From Planctomycetaceae bacterium (GTDB lineage Bacteria; Planctomycetota; Planctomycetia; Pirellulales; Thermoguttaceae), in contig JAAYAY010000049.1 of the NCBI GenBank assembly GCA_012719125.1, forward strand, positions 1 through 64,000: a DNA stretch of 64,000 nucleotides, read 5' to 3'. The position numbers and the translations under genes were made by a program. Position 1 is the stretch's first letter. Each line of letters opens with the position of its first letter. Shown piece by piece: positions 8,091-16,608 of the stretch. Under the pieces are notes generated by a model, which saw only the letters and a program-made list of their open reading frames with translations, was not told the DNA's origin and searched no databases.

Positions 8091-9677
8091 TCACCCCGCC
8101 GGACGGGGCTTCCCGGTTGCCGGAGCCGTCAGCCGATCGCGAAGGAAGATCGCGGCCGCAAAACCGATGAAGGCGCCCGACAGGTGTGCCGTCATGCTGA
8201 CCTGCGGAATCGCCGAGTCGAAAAGAAACTGCATGAACACGATCAGGAGCATCAAGACCATGCGGCGCTTGGCAGCGAGTGCCTTTTCCCGCCGCCAACC
8301 GCGAAGCATCAGCGATCCGGTCGCCCCGACAAGCCCCATCACGCAGCCCGATGCGCCGACGGTAAGAGGCTCCGCACCCGTCGGCGAACTCAACGCCATC
8401 ACCGTGGCCATCGAGCCGATTCCCGCGAGCAGGTAGACGAGCATGAACCGCCAAAACCCCAGGGCGAATTCCACAAACGGCCCCAGCGCCCACAATGCGA
8501 GCATATTCATTGCCAGGTGGAGCGCGCCGAAGTGCAGGAACAGCGACGCAACCAACCGCCACCATTCGCCGTCCCGGACCGCCGGCGGAAACAGCCCGCC
8601 CAGCCGGTACAGAACGTCGAGATTGGTACCGCCGCCCAGGCAACTCTCCGCAATGAATGCAAGAACGTTGACTGCCATAAGAAGCTGAGTGGCTCGCGCG
8701 CGGTTCGAGAACAAGGAACGCTGAGAGCCGAACCTCTCTTCATGGGACCGTTCCTTCGAAGCTTCCTCAACGACCCGCTCAGCCGATGCATCCAGCGGCT
8801 CCGGCACGAGGGAAATGCGAGCCAGACGCCGTTCAATGGCCCGCTGTAGCAACGGTTCGGCCCCCGGCAAGAGCGCTTCCAGTTGGCCTTTGGCCGATTC
8901 CGATGCGCCGGCTTCCAAATCGGCGGTTGCCAGCCAGAATGCTCGAATCGGAGCCGGCAAGACTGCGAGATTTCCCGAAAACAGCCTTTCGACCTCCTGC
9001 CGCTTGCCACAAAACGCGAATAGCATGAGGCGGCACACGTCCCGACTCGCCGGCGGAACGAGTCTACCGATCTTCTGCCGGTGTCCATCGTAGAATTCAA
9101 CCAGGCCTCGCACGTCGCCGGTTTCTCCAAGCGCCCGAAGCACTCCGGCAAATAGGTCCGGATTTCGCTCGATCTCCTCGCGGTGCCGTAATTGCCAGGC
9201 CGGCTGCTCGTTCCAGCGATTGGTGATCCGATAGAGATTCATGATCGCCGCCAGGCCGACCAACGACTTGACTCCCTGGAAGCGGTCCAGCGTTTCCGAC
9301 GCCGCCGTCAAGTCGCCTTTTTGCGAAAGCTCGAGTGCGCGAATGATCGTCGGCAACTCGATCCAGCCGTCCGCGGGATGCAGCCGCCGAATGATCTGCG
9401 CCAGCCGCCGGGCACCGGCGTAATCTTGCTGCATGAACCGCCGGTTATAGCGCGTTGCTATCAAGCCTGGAAGGAATATCAGCAGGAACCACAGTGCGGC
9501 AGCAAGGTAGACGATCGCCGCTTGCTCCAACAACCAACCAGTGACGGCCACGAGCAAGATCGCCAGATAGACGGCAACCCATCCGCGTCCCGCGAATTGC
9601 ACGCGAGTCCACGTTGCCGTCATACCGGCAAGGCATAACGATACGACAAGCCAGAATGTGACGATACTGTGATCCAT
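8091..9677 (-). CDS. Rhomboid family intramembrane serine protease with N-terminal helical-repeat domain
   Basis: About 528 residues from ATG 9677 (GAGGAA about 10 nt upstream). Two N-terminal hydrophobic segments (about residues 5-70) are followed by a soluble helical, TPR-like region (about 85-310). The C-terminal rhomboid domain has all hallmarks: HFGALHLAMN at about residue 381 (second-helix His/Asn), GASGCVMG at about 440 with the nucleophile Ser, and AHLSGAF at about 492 with the catalytic His. It should cleave membrane proteins within the bilayer. The large soluble N-terminal part may recruit substrates. It appears to follow the small membrane gene at 9735 in the same direction. Confidence 0.9.
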   Translation of the reverse strand: MDHSIVTFWLVVSLCLAGMTATWTRVQFAGRGWVAVYLAILLVAVTGWLLEQAAIVYLAAALWFLLIFLPGLIATRYNRRFMQQDYAGARRLAQIIRRLHPADGWIELPTIIRALELSQKGDLTAASETLDRFQGVKSLVGLAAIMNLYRITNRWNEQPAWQLRHREEIERNPDLFAGVLRALGETGDVRGLVEFYDGHRQKIGRLVPPASRDVCRLMLFAFCGKRQEVERLFSGNLAVLPAPIRAFWLATADLEAGASESAKGQLEALLPGAEPLLQRAIERRLARISLVPEPLDASAERVVEEASKERSHEERFGSQRSLFSNRARATQLLMAVNVLAFIAESCLGGGTNLDVLYRLGGLFPPAVRDGEWWRLVASLFLHFGALHLAMNMLALWALGPFVEFALGFWRFMLVYLLAGIGSMATVMALSSPTGAEPLTVGASGCVMGLVGATGSLMLRGWRREKALAAKRRMVLMLLIVFMQFLFDSAIPQVSMTAHLSGAFIGFAAAIFLRDRLTAPATGKPRPAG

Positions 9678-9734
9678 TTCATCACGTTTCCTCGAGCGTT
9701 GCCCCTGCATCCCGGTGTGTCACCACGATGTGAC

Positions 9735-10013
9735 TCACCGAGTCGTTCCGAGCTTCCCGTTGGATCTCTCTGTTTTCTCGATCCGGCTTCTTCTGACGGA
9801 TGCTCCAATGAATGCAGATACGCTCATGAGAAGGGCCAGTAGATATTTGAGGCTCATGGCCCCGGGGACGCCACCCCGAAGATCCTGATGAATCGTCGCG
9901 ACAGCCAGAGCAAAACAGAACATGAAGACCGCGACAAGCAGGGGACTTCTCCGACGCAGAACCTCGGATGGATCGGAACGTACCTTCTGGATCTTCTCTC
10001 CCGGCCGGCACAC
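9735..10013 (-). CDS. Small two-helix membrane protein
   Basis: 92 codons starting at GTG 10013, which has AGGAG 7 nt upstream. Two hydrophobic helices are visible, SPLLVAVFMFCFALAVAT (about residues 23-41) and a second starting MSLKYLLALLMSVSAFIG (about 53-70), with a basic C-terminal tail. I recognise no family. It is 57 nt upstream of the rhomboid gene on the same strand, so co-transcription is plausible. A competing ATG in another frame 4 nt earlier gives an Arg-rich product and was rejected. Confidence 0.55.
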   Translation of the reverse strand: MCRPGEKIQKVRSDPSEVLRRRSPLLVAVFMFCFALAVATIHQDLRGGVPGAMSLKYLLALLMSVSAFIGASVRRSRIEKTERSNGKLGTTR

Positions 10014-10044
10014 ACCATTTCTCCTGGATGACAGCGCGTGGTAC

Positions 10045-10083
10045 CGATGACTCTCCGCGGATCGGCCTCCACTTCACAACACC
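10045..10083 (-). repeat. 39-bp upstream repeat, copy 2
   Basis: Matches 7989-8027 with three transitions. It is positioned just upstream of the Shine-Dalgarno of the gene starting at 10013. Confidence 0.6.
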
Positions 10084-10404
10084 GCGTCTTAGACAATTCC
10101 CCTACCGCAGACGTATACCACTTCGGCGTCCTGGTGTCCATATCGCCCCAGTATCATCCCCATGCCACGCCCCCCCCCAAAGAAAGCTGAACCAGCGGCA
10201 ATGATTCACGGGATGGATGCAGGCGTTCACTCGTTGCTCAGTGCGAATCCAAACGACTTCTCGGTCTTGGGCGGCTTCTCCATTATTGCGCCGCGCGGTG
10301 GCGTAGCCGACGCGTAGCGCACTCTCGCTGCTCGCACACGCCCTCCCCGACGCAGCCCGTCTCAGGCGGCACGCCGTGCGCAGCTTAAGCAGTCCCCCCG
10401 CTTG

Positions 10405-10453
10405 GCTCAAAGCTCAAGGCTCAAAGCTCACCGCTCACCGCTCACCGCTCAAA
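10405..10453 (+). repeat. Heptanucleotide array, seven phased GCTCAnn units
   Basis: Seven consecutive 7-nt units, each GCTCA followed by AA, AG or CC, run without a phase break. The array ends 90 nt before the GTG start of the DUF1598 gene. It is the first of four phased heptad arrays in the window, all upstream of a start codon. Confidence 0.85.
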
Positions 10454-10543
10454 TCCCTTGCCTTGTCCGCAGAACTTGCGATAGTAATAGGGGGGTGAAG
10501 CCAGCGTTTCTTGCTTCGTGGAATATCAACGGAGGGCCAAACG

Positions 10544-12097
10544 GTGGACGTTCTACGCTCAATCTCCCTACCGATCGTCCTGCTCTTGGGGTCGGTTCTC
10601 GCCCTTTCGCCAGCGACCGCCTCAGCCCAGGTCGTCCAGCAGCCGATCATCAACAACCCGGGCGTCGTGACACCGGGGCTGAATCCCATGGTCGGCTCCG
10701 GGCTTGGCGGGTCCGTCATGGCCGACTTCGACAGCCTGATACAGCTCATCACCACCACGGTTCAACCGGACACCTGGGAAGACGTGGGCGGACCGGGCGC
10801 AATCTCCCCCTTCGCCACAGGCGTCTACATCGATCCGCAGGGGACGCTCCGAAAAACGGTGAGCACGGCCACGAACGAAGAACTATCGGCCTTGCGAAAG
10901 GCCGTGGCGGCCCGAGCTCAGGGTGACGACGTTCGCCAGAGTTCGCTTCTGCGCAAGATCTCCTTGCCGAGACTGGAAAAGCAACTGCAACTCCGCGCCG
11001 CGGCCGGAAAGGGCCCCACGGTGGCCATGGGGCTCATGGCCGGGCTGCGCCGAATCGAATACGTCTTCGTCTATCCCGAGTCCGGCGACCTGGTGATCGC
11101 CGGACCGGCCGGCGATTGGCGTCTGTCGGAGGAGAACCGGTTCGTCAGCACCGAGACGGGTGAACCGATCATTCAACTCGACGACCTGATCGTCGTCCTT
11201 CGTCAGATGGCAAGCGGGAATCAGTCGCCCTTCGGATGCCTGATCGTGCCGACTCAGGAAGGCCTGGCGAGATTCAAGGCCTTCGCCGAGGAATCGGCCA
11301 AGAAACCGCTCAGACCGGGCACCCGCAGGTCGTGGCTTGCCCGGCTTCAGCAGGAACTGGGCAAGCAGAACCTGGATGTCTACGGGATCGATCCGCGGAC
11401 GCGGGTGGCGTCGGTCATGCTCGAAGCCGACTACCACATGAAACTGGTGGGGATGGGGATCGAGCCGGGGGTCGTGGGCGTCGACAGTTATCTCAAGTTG
11501 GCGGCCAAGGATCGCACCTCAGAGGCCACCATGTCGGTTCTCCGCTGGTGGTTCACCTTGGATTACGATTCGGTCATCGCGTCCCATCAGCACGACGCCT
11601 TCGCACTCAAGGGCCAGGGGGCCAAGGTCCTCAGCGAGAACGAGATGCTCGAAGCCGACGGCCGGCGAATCCATACCGGCCAGTCGGATGAGCCGAACCG
11701 GGAGTTCGCGGAGTCGTTCACCCGCCATTTCAAGCAGCTCTGCGATCGCTACCCGGTCTATGCCGAGTTGCGGAACGTCTGCGATCTGGCCCTGGTCACC
11801 GCCCTGGTGCGTCGCCAGGATCTGGCGGAGGCGGCCGGCTGGAACATGACGCATTTCACCGACGCGGCGGCCTGCCCGGTCCGGCTGGGGCCCGAGCCGC
11901 AGAAGGTCGATTCCGTGATCAACCACTGCTCGACGGGTCGCGGTGAGTTCATCGTGGGAGTGAGCGGCGGGGTCCGTATCGATCCGGGCTATTTCCTGCG
12001 AACCAGTTCGCTGGCTGCGGATCGGACAGGCCAGATTGCATCCCAACGCTCCGCGTCGCCGCCGGTTGCCGAGGCGGAACGCTGGTGGTGGGATTGA
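10544..12097 (+). CDS. Secreted DUF1598-type planctomycete protein
   Basis: 517 residues from GTG 10544, which has GGAGGG with 7-nt spacing; an upstream TTG (10511) is less likely. The signal peptide (VDVLRSISLPIVLLLGSVLAL, cleavage near ASAQ) is clear. The mature protein contains blocks I associate with the planctomycete-restricted DUF1598 family: GVYIDPQGTLRK, PRLEKQLQ, LRRIEYVFVYPESGDLVIAGP, CLIVPTQEGL, DPRTRVASVMLEADYHMKLVGMG-like segments, and a late ALVRRQDLAEAAGW. No catalytic motif is evident. It converges with the GH5 gene with only 18 nt between stops. Confidence 0.8.
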   Translation: MDVLRSISLPIVLLLGSVLALSPATASAQVVQQPIINNPGVVTPGLNPMVGSGLGGSVMADFDSLIQLITTTVQPDTWEDVGGPGAISPFATGVYIDPQGTLRKTVSTATNEELSALRKAVAARAQGDDVRQSSLLRKISLPRLEKQLQLRAAAGKGPTVAMGLMAGLRRIEYVFVYPESGDLVIAGPAGDWRLSEENRFVSTETGEPIIQLDDLIVVLRQMASGNQSPFGCLIVPTQEGLARFKAFAEESAKKPLRPGTRRSWLARLQQELGKQNLDVYGIDPRTRVASVMLEADYHMKLVGMGIEPGVVGVDSYLKLAAKDRTSEATMSVLRWWFTLDYDSVIASHQHDAFALKGQGAKVLSENEMLEADGRRIHTGQSDEPNREFAESFTRHFKQLCDRYPVYAELRNVCDLALVTALVRRQDLAEAAGWNMTHFTDAAACPVRLGPEPQKVDSVINHCSTGRGEFIVGVSGGVRIDPGYFLRTSSLAADRTGQIASQRSASPPVAEAERWWWD

Positions 12098-12115
12098 TCG
12101 GGCTGGCCGCCCTTG

Positions 12116-13264
12116 CTAGGACTTCTGCAGCAACGTCAACAGCCGCCGGTCGAGCTTGTGGCCGTGCCAGTCCTCGTACTCGATATCGGCCCGGCCGGAA
12201 TCGAGCAGGCCGAACGAACCGCGGAAGTTCCACAGGGCGTAGCCGATGCCATGCCCCTTGAGAATGTCAAGCACGTCGGAAAGCCAGGCGTGGAACACTT
12301 CGTAGGGGGTCTTGTTGTAGCAGCCAGCCTCGCCGCAGTGAACGCCGATCCCCTTCTTCGCCAGTTCCGCCCAGGGAGCGTAATGGGCTTCGAGCGTTGC
12401 CCGATCGCACTTGACCGAGCCATTCTTGTTGAGGAGAGGCCAGGTGGGAGTGGGAAAGCTCATGTTCTTGTCGACCCAACTGGCATGGTAGTGGCTGATG
12501 CCGGCGGGCGTGTAGGCGTGCACGCTCTGGGCAACGCCCGTGGGGATAATGTTATCGACGACCTTGTTGCCCACGCTCAGGCCGTCGATGATGATCGTTC
12601 GATCGGGCGTATGCTTCCGAATCGCCTCCGTGGCCCGGGTCATCACCCGCCGATAGTCCTCGGCCGACATGTATCCCTCGCGGACCCCGGGCGCCTCGTT
12701 GACCAGGTTGAAGCTCAGTTGCTTGGCCGACACTCCCTGGTACCGCTTGGCAAACAGGTCCCAGTGGAAAACGAAGGCCTCCTCGGCCCGCGGATCGCTC
12801 CACAGCACGAAGGGTTCGCGATCCGGATTGTTGATGCAGTAGCCGGGAGCACGATGGAAGTTGAGGCTCACGTGCAGATCGTACTTCGCTCCCAGTTCCA
12901 CGGTCCGGTCGACCTTCTCCATGGTCCGCTCATCGATCTTGGTCATATCGTCGGGCGAGAGCTTCTTTGTCTCGCGCCAGTCCGAGTCGATCCACAGCCA
13001 GTAGTCCATCGGGATGCGGACGAAGTCGAAACCCCAATCGCGGATCCACTTGAGATCATCTTCGCTGACCATCCCGGCAGATTGTTCGCCCCGGCTGAAA
13101 GCCTGGAAGAAGTCGGTGAGATTGAAACCTCGCCAACGCGGGATGGCGGTCTGGGCGGGCTGGCCGGCAAACGTCGCCCGGCCCGATGTCCCCAGAACGG
13201 CACCGGCAACCGTTGCCCCGGCGGCCTTGAGAAATACGCGGCGAGTGGATGGCTTGGTTGGCAT
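12116..13264 (-). CDS. Tat-exported glycoside hydrolase family 5 (cellulase-like)
   Basis: 382 residues from ATG 13264. A twin-arginine signal (RRVFLKAAGATVAG) at the N-terminus is followed by a TIM-barrel hydrolase: WRGFNL, FVRIPMDYWLW, LNFHRAPGYC, then NLVNEA at about residue 189 carrying the acid/base Glu, VHAYTP, and GVHCGEAG at about residue 310 carrying the nucleophile Glu. The tail YALWNFRGSFGLLDSGR is typical of GH5. It should hydrolyse a beta-glucan or mannan outside the cytoplasm; substrate not determinable. Length fits a single-domain GH5. Confidence 0.88.
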   Translation of the reverse strand: MPTKPSTRRVFLKAAGATVAGAVLGTSGRATFAGQPAQTAIPRWRGFNLTDFFQAFSRGEQSAGMVSEDDLKWIRDWGFDFVRIPMDYWLWIDSDWRETKKLSPDDMTKIDERTMEKVDRTVELGAKYDLHVSLNFHRAPGYCINNPDREPFVLWSDPRAEEAFVFHWDLFAKRYQGVSAKQLSFNLVNEAPGVREGYMSAEDYRRVMTRATEAIRKHTPDRTIIIDGLSVGNKVVDNIIPTGVAQSVHAYTPAGISHYHASWVDKNMSFPTPTWPLLNKNGSVKCDRATLEAHYAPWAELAKKGIGVHCGEAGCYNKTPYEVFHAWLSDVLDILKGHGIGYALWNFRGSFGLLDSGRADIEYEDWHGHKLDRRLLTLLQKS

Positions 13265-13790
13265 GGGGCGTCTCCCGAATGATGTGGCAAGCTGAGGCTG
13301 AAAGCAGACAGCCGGTCATTCTATGCCCTGGCGGAGGGCCACGCCAGTCGAGGGCTCGAGTGCTTCGTCGAGCTTCAGTTCTCAGAATTCGCAGGTATCG
13401 TCGAAGCCGTCCACGAATAGACCATTAGACCATGCAGCGCGCCGCTGGCGAGGATCTGCCCGTTTGCCCAAAAAAGACGTGGATCAGAGAAGAGGCACCG
13501 GTACTCAGCTTCGAAGTACCGGTGCCTCTTCTCTGATCCATTCTTGACACAGGAAAGCGGGCTGCTGTTTACGTATCGGTTTGCGGAAGGCCGCAGAAAT
13601 CCGGGCTTCCGTTGGTCGCCCTCGTGCATTGGCTACGCAGGCGTCAATAGGCCCCGACCACACAAATTCACCCGCGAATTCTGCGGAAGAACCCATTTTT
13701 CGCTGGAGTTCAGCCTTCAGGCTACGCCCAGCACGCAAAGGCGTGGACTCCAACGCATCTGCGCCTCGTGTGCCGAAAACACACGAATCC
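13265..13790. other. Intergenic region holding a long perfect hairpin
   Basis: 526 bases between two minus-strand genes. The only structured element I see is the 26-bp inverted repeat at 13480-13540. Short ORFs here are shadows or lack start signals. Confidence 0.6.
13480..13540. repeat. 26-bp perfect inverted repeat with 9-nt loop
   Basis: The arm at 13480-13505 is the exact reverse complement of 13515-13540, with CAGCTTCGA between. A palindromic ACCGGT lies in each arm and a run of six A's (13471-13476) lies just outside the left arm. It is far longer than a normal intrinsic terminator stem and is more like a palindromic repeat or miniature element. Confidence 0.9.
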
Positions 13791-16316
13791 CTACTGGCCG
13801 CCGCCCCGCAGCGATTCCAGAGACGCCTCTTCCTCGGACGCAAGTCGCTGCCGCTTGCTCAGGTAGCGGTCGTACTTGGCTGTCTCTTCCGGGGTCCAGG
13901 CGTTGGCCTCGCGGTAGTCCCCACAGAACGGGACTCCCAGATCGATCCACGCGCAGAGCTTGTCCATCTCCTCCCGCGAGAGTTCCACACCTTCGTGCCC
14001 CTCGGCAAGCAGTTGAATCAACTTGCTGGAGGCCGATCCTGCCGAATAGGGTGCGAGCATGGGCGGAGCCGACTGGGCACTGACCCAGTTGAGCAGCGGG
14101 TGATCCGGATCGCCTCGCCAGTGTCCCTTGTCGTTGTCAGGCCGGGCGTGGGTCAGGTTCAGATAGGCCCGGCTCCAACGGCGTTTGGCAAGCTCGTCGG
14201 TGACCGGTTCGCCGGTCAGAAACGGTTCGTCTCCGCCGGCCGCCGAGTGGCAGCTTGCGCATTTCCGCTCGAGTACCGGCTGAATCTCCGTGGCGAAACT
14301 GAAGCCACGTCTTTCTCCGTGAAATGGCCGAAGCGTCTCCGCCCCCGCAGCAATCGCCGCGGTCAATGGCAGGTCGGCGGCCGGCGTGCTGTTCTTGTGC
14401 TCGTGGCAGCCGACGCAGGAAGCGTTCTCGCCCGGCTGCAGCGTCGTCCAACTCCGCATGGTCTGAACCATTCGCCCCTGCTCGTCGAGCAACTGAAAGT
14501 AGACCGGCGTTCGGGCCGGCAGGGAGAAGAACACGGAGCCGTCGTCATAAACGGTCGCGTCGCCGAGAATGATCTTGGGGTCCCACGTGCCGTTCCCAAT
14601 CGCCACGGGCGTGCTGATCAGGGCCGTGCCGCCGGGGCCACCGTTGCGGTTCTCGCCAATGCCGGCCACCCGGAAGTCGAGTTTCACCACTCGCAGCGTC
14701 TTGATCGTGCCACGAGGAACTCCGGCGAGGCCCGGACCGATGCAGACGTCCTGAACGTAGCAGGTCCCCGTATCCTTGCGATAATCTACCAGGCTCGGTC
14801 GGATTCGATGGATGGCCCGCCGCCGCAACAGAATCGGCTGACTGCACGGGAGCACTGCATCACTCGCCAGCAGTTCACGCTTGCCGTCGATCGTCATGAA
14901 GTAGATGCCGGTGCGAAGTCCGAGCGATTCCTTCCAGCCCCAACCGACCGGGTGATAGGTGACCAGGTATTCGGTTTCGCTGAGCGGATAGGGGTATTGA
15001 AAAAGCTCGCCCTCCTGGCCGTAGCGATCCACCTTGACGGCCGGAGTCTCGCGAACCGGGGCGATCAGTTGCACGCCCTCGCTTTCCTGTCGGCCTTTGG
15101 ACGGGTCGATCAGGATCAGTTTGCCCGTCTGACGCGTATGATGTCCGGAAGCCACAGCCACAGCCTTCTGCGTGCCGGGCACGCCCCGGGCATGGAGGAT
15201 CGTCGTCGGAAACCAGGAGTTGCCTCCGTAGAAGTCCGACTGGTTGGTCCCGTCGGGATTCATCTGCATCAGCGGCTGGGGGTAGATCTGCCCGCGATCG
15301 TTGTATTCCCAACGCGTGTAGAGGATCCGATGGTCGTCGGTCACGGTCGGAAGATTGTCGTGCACCTGGTCGAAAGTCAGTCGGCGGAGCGAACCGCCGT
15401 CGGCGTCGCAGCGATAGAGGTTGCTGACCTCGGTCCACCAGCAGTCGACCGTCTGCACGCACCGCGAGGAGTTGAACAGGATGTCGCCGCAGGGCAGATA
15501 GGCTCCTTCGTAGTCGGCCACGCCCAGCCCCGAGGTGAGTTGACGAACGTCTCGCGACTCGAGATCCAGTTCGTAGAGGTGGTAATCGTCTTCCAGATCC
15601 GACTTCTTCCAGGCAAACAGCACTCGCCGGCCGTCGTAGGAAACGTCGGGATCGCGGATCACCCCGCCCGGATCCTCCAGAAGCGTCTCGACGGCAACCT
15701 GCGAACCGTCGTAGCGCAGCAGGCACAAGGCCGAGCCGGGCTTGAAATGCCGTTCGGCCTGAGCGTCGGACTGCCCCTCGGTGTACGCATAGTGCGAACC
15801 GCCGAGCGTGTAATGCTTGACGAACACCATCTCCGGTGCGTATTGAAGAAGCGCCTGGAGACGCACCTTGCGGCGCTGCCGGCATGCCTCGACATACAGT
15901 TCCAGCCAACGCGGATCTTCCGGCGGCGGATTCTCCTCACCAATCCGGTCGAGCCGCCCTCGCAACGGAGCCGCGTCCTTCAACTCGGCGAGGACGCGGC
16001 CGATCATCTCCCGTTCCGCCGACGCGTCGCGGGACGGATCGAGGTACCAACCGAATTCCCGCTGCACGTCGAATCCGCTCGACTCGGGCGCTCGGTGGGG
16101 ATTGTCCTGCATGAACCAATCCATCTCCGGATGGTCACGCCAGAGCCGGCGGCAGGTGGCCGCAACGGCCGCTTCGGGTTCGGCGACCGGCGACTCGAAA
16201 CGCCGGCGTGCGGCAATCATCGCCGAAACCCACGTCGGGGTCTGCCGGGGAGCAGCGTCCTGCCCTGCAGCCTCGCAGCAAGCCGCTAGAATCAGAATCA
16301 GCACACAACGTCTCAT
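13791..16316 (-). CDS. Secreted dihaem propeller protein (PD40 / HZS-alpha-like)
   Basis: 841 residues from ATG 16316 with a signal peptide (MRRCVLILILAACCEAAGQ). The middle (about 190-480) has repeated WD/PD40-like blades: GGVIRDPDVSYDGRRVLFAW, YHLYELDLESRDVRQLTSG, GDILFNSSR, DHRILYTRWEYNDRG. This organisation resembles the hydrazine-synthase-alpha middle-domain family, widespread in planctomycetes with no anammox link. Two CxxCH haem-binding motifs, CVGCHEH (about residue 633) and CASCHSA (about 684), lie in a cytochrome-c-like C-terminal part. It probably acts in the periplasm as a redox or polymer-binding protein. It is divergent from the GH2 gene. Confidence 0.8.
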   Translation of the reverse strand: MRRCVLILILAACCEAAGQDAAPRQTPTWVSAMIAARRRFESPVAEPEAAVAATCRRLWRDHPEMDWFMQDNPHRAPESSGFDVQREFGWYLDPSRDASAEREMIGRVLAELKDAAPLRGRLDRIGEENPPPEDPRWLELYVEACRQRRKVRLQALLQYAPEMVFVKHYTLGGSHYAYTEGQSDAQAERHFKPGSALCLLRYDGSQVAVETLLEDPGGVIRDPDVSYDGRRVLFAWKKSDLEDDYHLYELDLESRDVRQLTSGLGVADYEGAYLPCGDILFNSSRCVQTVDCWWTEVSNLYRCDADGGSLRRLTFDQVHDNLPTVTDDHRILYTRWEYNDRGQIYPQPLMQMNPDGTNQSDFYGGNSWFPTTILHARGVPGTQKAVAVASGHHTRQTGKLILIDPSKGRQESEGVQLIAPVRETPAVKVDRYGQEGELFQYPYPLSETEYLVTYHPVGWGWKESLGLRTGIYFMTIDGKRELLASDAVLPCSQPILLRRRAIHRIRPSLVDYRKDTGTCYVQDVCIGPGLAGVPRGTIKTLRVVKLDFRVAGIGENRNGGPGGTALISTPVAIGNGTWDPKIILGDATVYDDGSVFFSLPARTPVYFQLLDEQGRMVQTMRSWTTLQPGENASCVGCHEHKNSTPAADLPLTAAIAAGAETLRPFHGERRGFSFATEIQPVLERKCASCHSAAGGDEPFLTGEPVTDELAKRRWSRAYLNLTHARPDNDKGHWRGDPDHPLLNWVSAQSAPPMLAPYSAGSASSKLIQLLAEGHEGVELSREEMDKLCAWIDLGVPFCGDYREANAWTPEETAKYDRYLSKRQRLASEEEASLESLRGGGQ

Positions 16317-16608
16317 TCCTGGGCAACCTCAGGGTTCTTGTCCGGCGGTCGTATCCGTCCGGCGGCCTGGCCGCCGGGTAAAGATGAGTATGGCGACTGA
16401 AGCAGCAACAAACAATGGTTCTCCGGGGCGGCGTCATGGGGTGTGGGGTACGCTGGTTGCCGAGGGACAGACTGGCGATGCTTGCCGCGATGCGGCAGCG
16501 GGAGCGTCATGGTTCTGCAGCCCTTCCAATGCTCCCGCAAGACGCCATAATGGTCATTGACTCTGGAACGCAAAGCACTCTGGTCCAATCATCCCTGGAG
16601 GACTGCAA

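Larger units (their letters stand above)
10014..10543. other. Intergenic region with two repeat elements
   Basis: Divergent spacer of about 530 bases between the small membrane gene and the DUF1598 gene. It contains the second copy of the 39-bp repeat (10045-10083) and a heptanucleotide array (10405-10453). No convincing gene was seen. Confidence 0.6.

Noticed and set aside
12113..13282. 389-codon plus-strand ORF
   Set aside because: Antisense shadow of the GH5 gene, which has clear signal and catalytic motifs.
13791..16316. Hydrazine synthase and hence an anammox organism
   Set aside because: The HZS-alpha-like middle domain is found in many planctomycete secreted proteins; no other anammox genes are present and no hydrazine-specific feature could be read.
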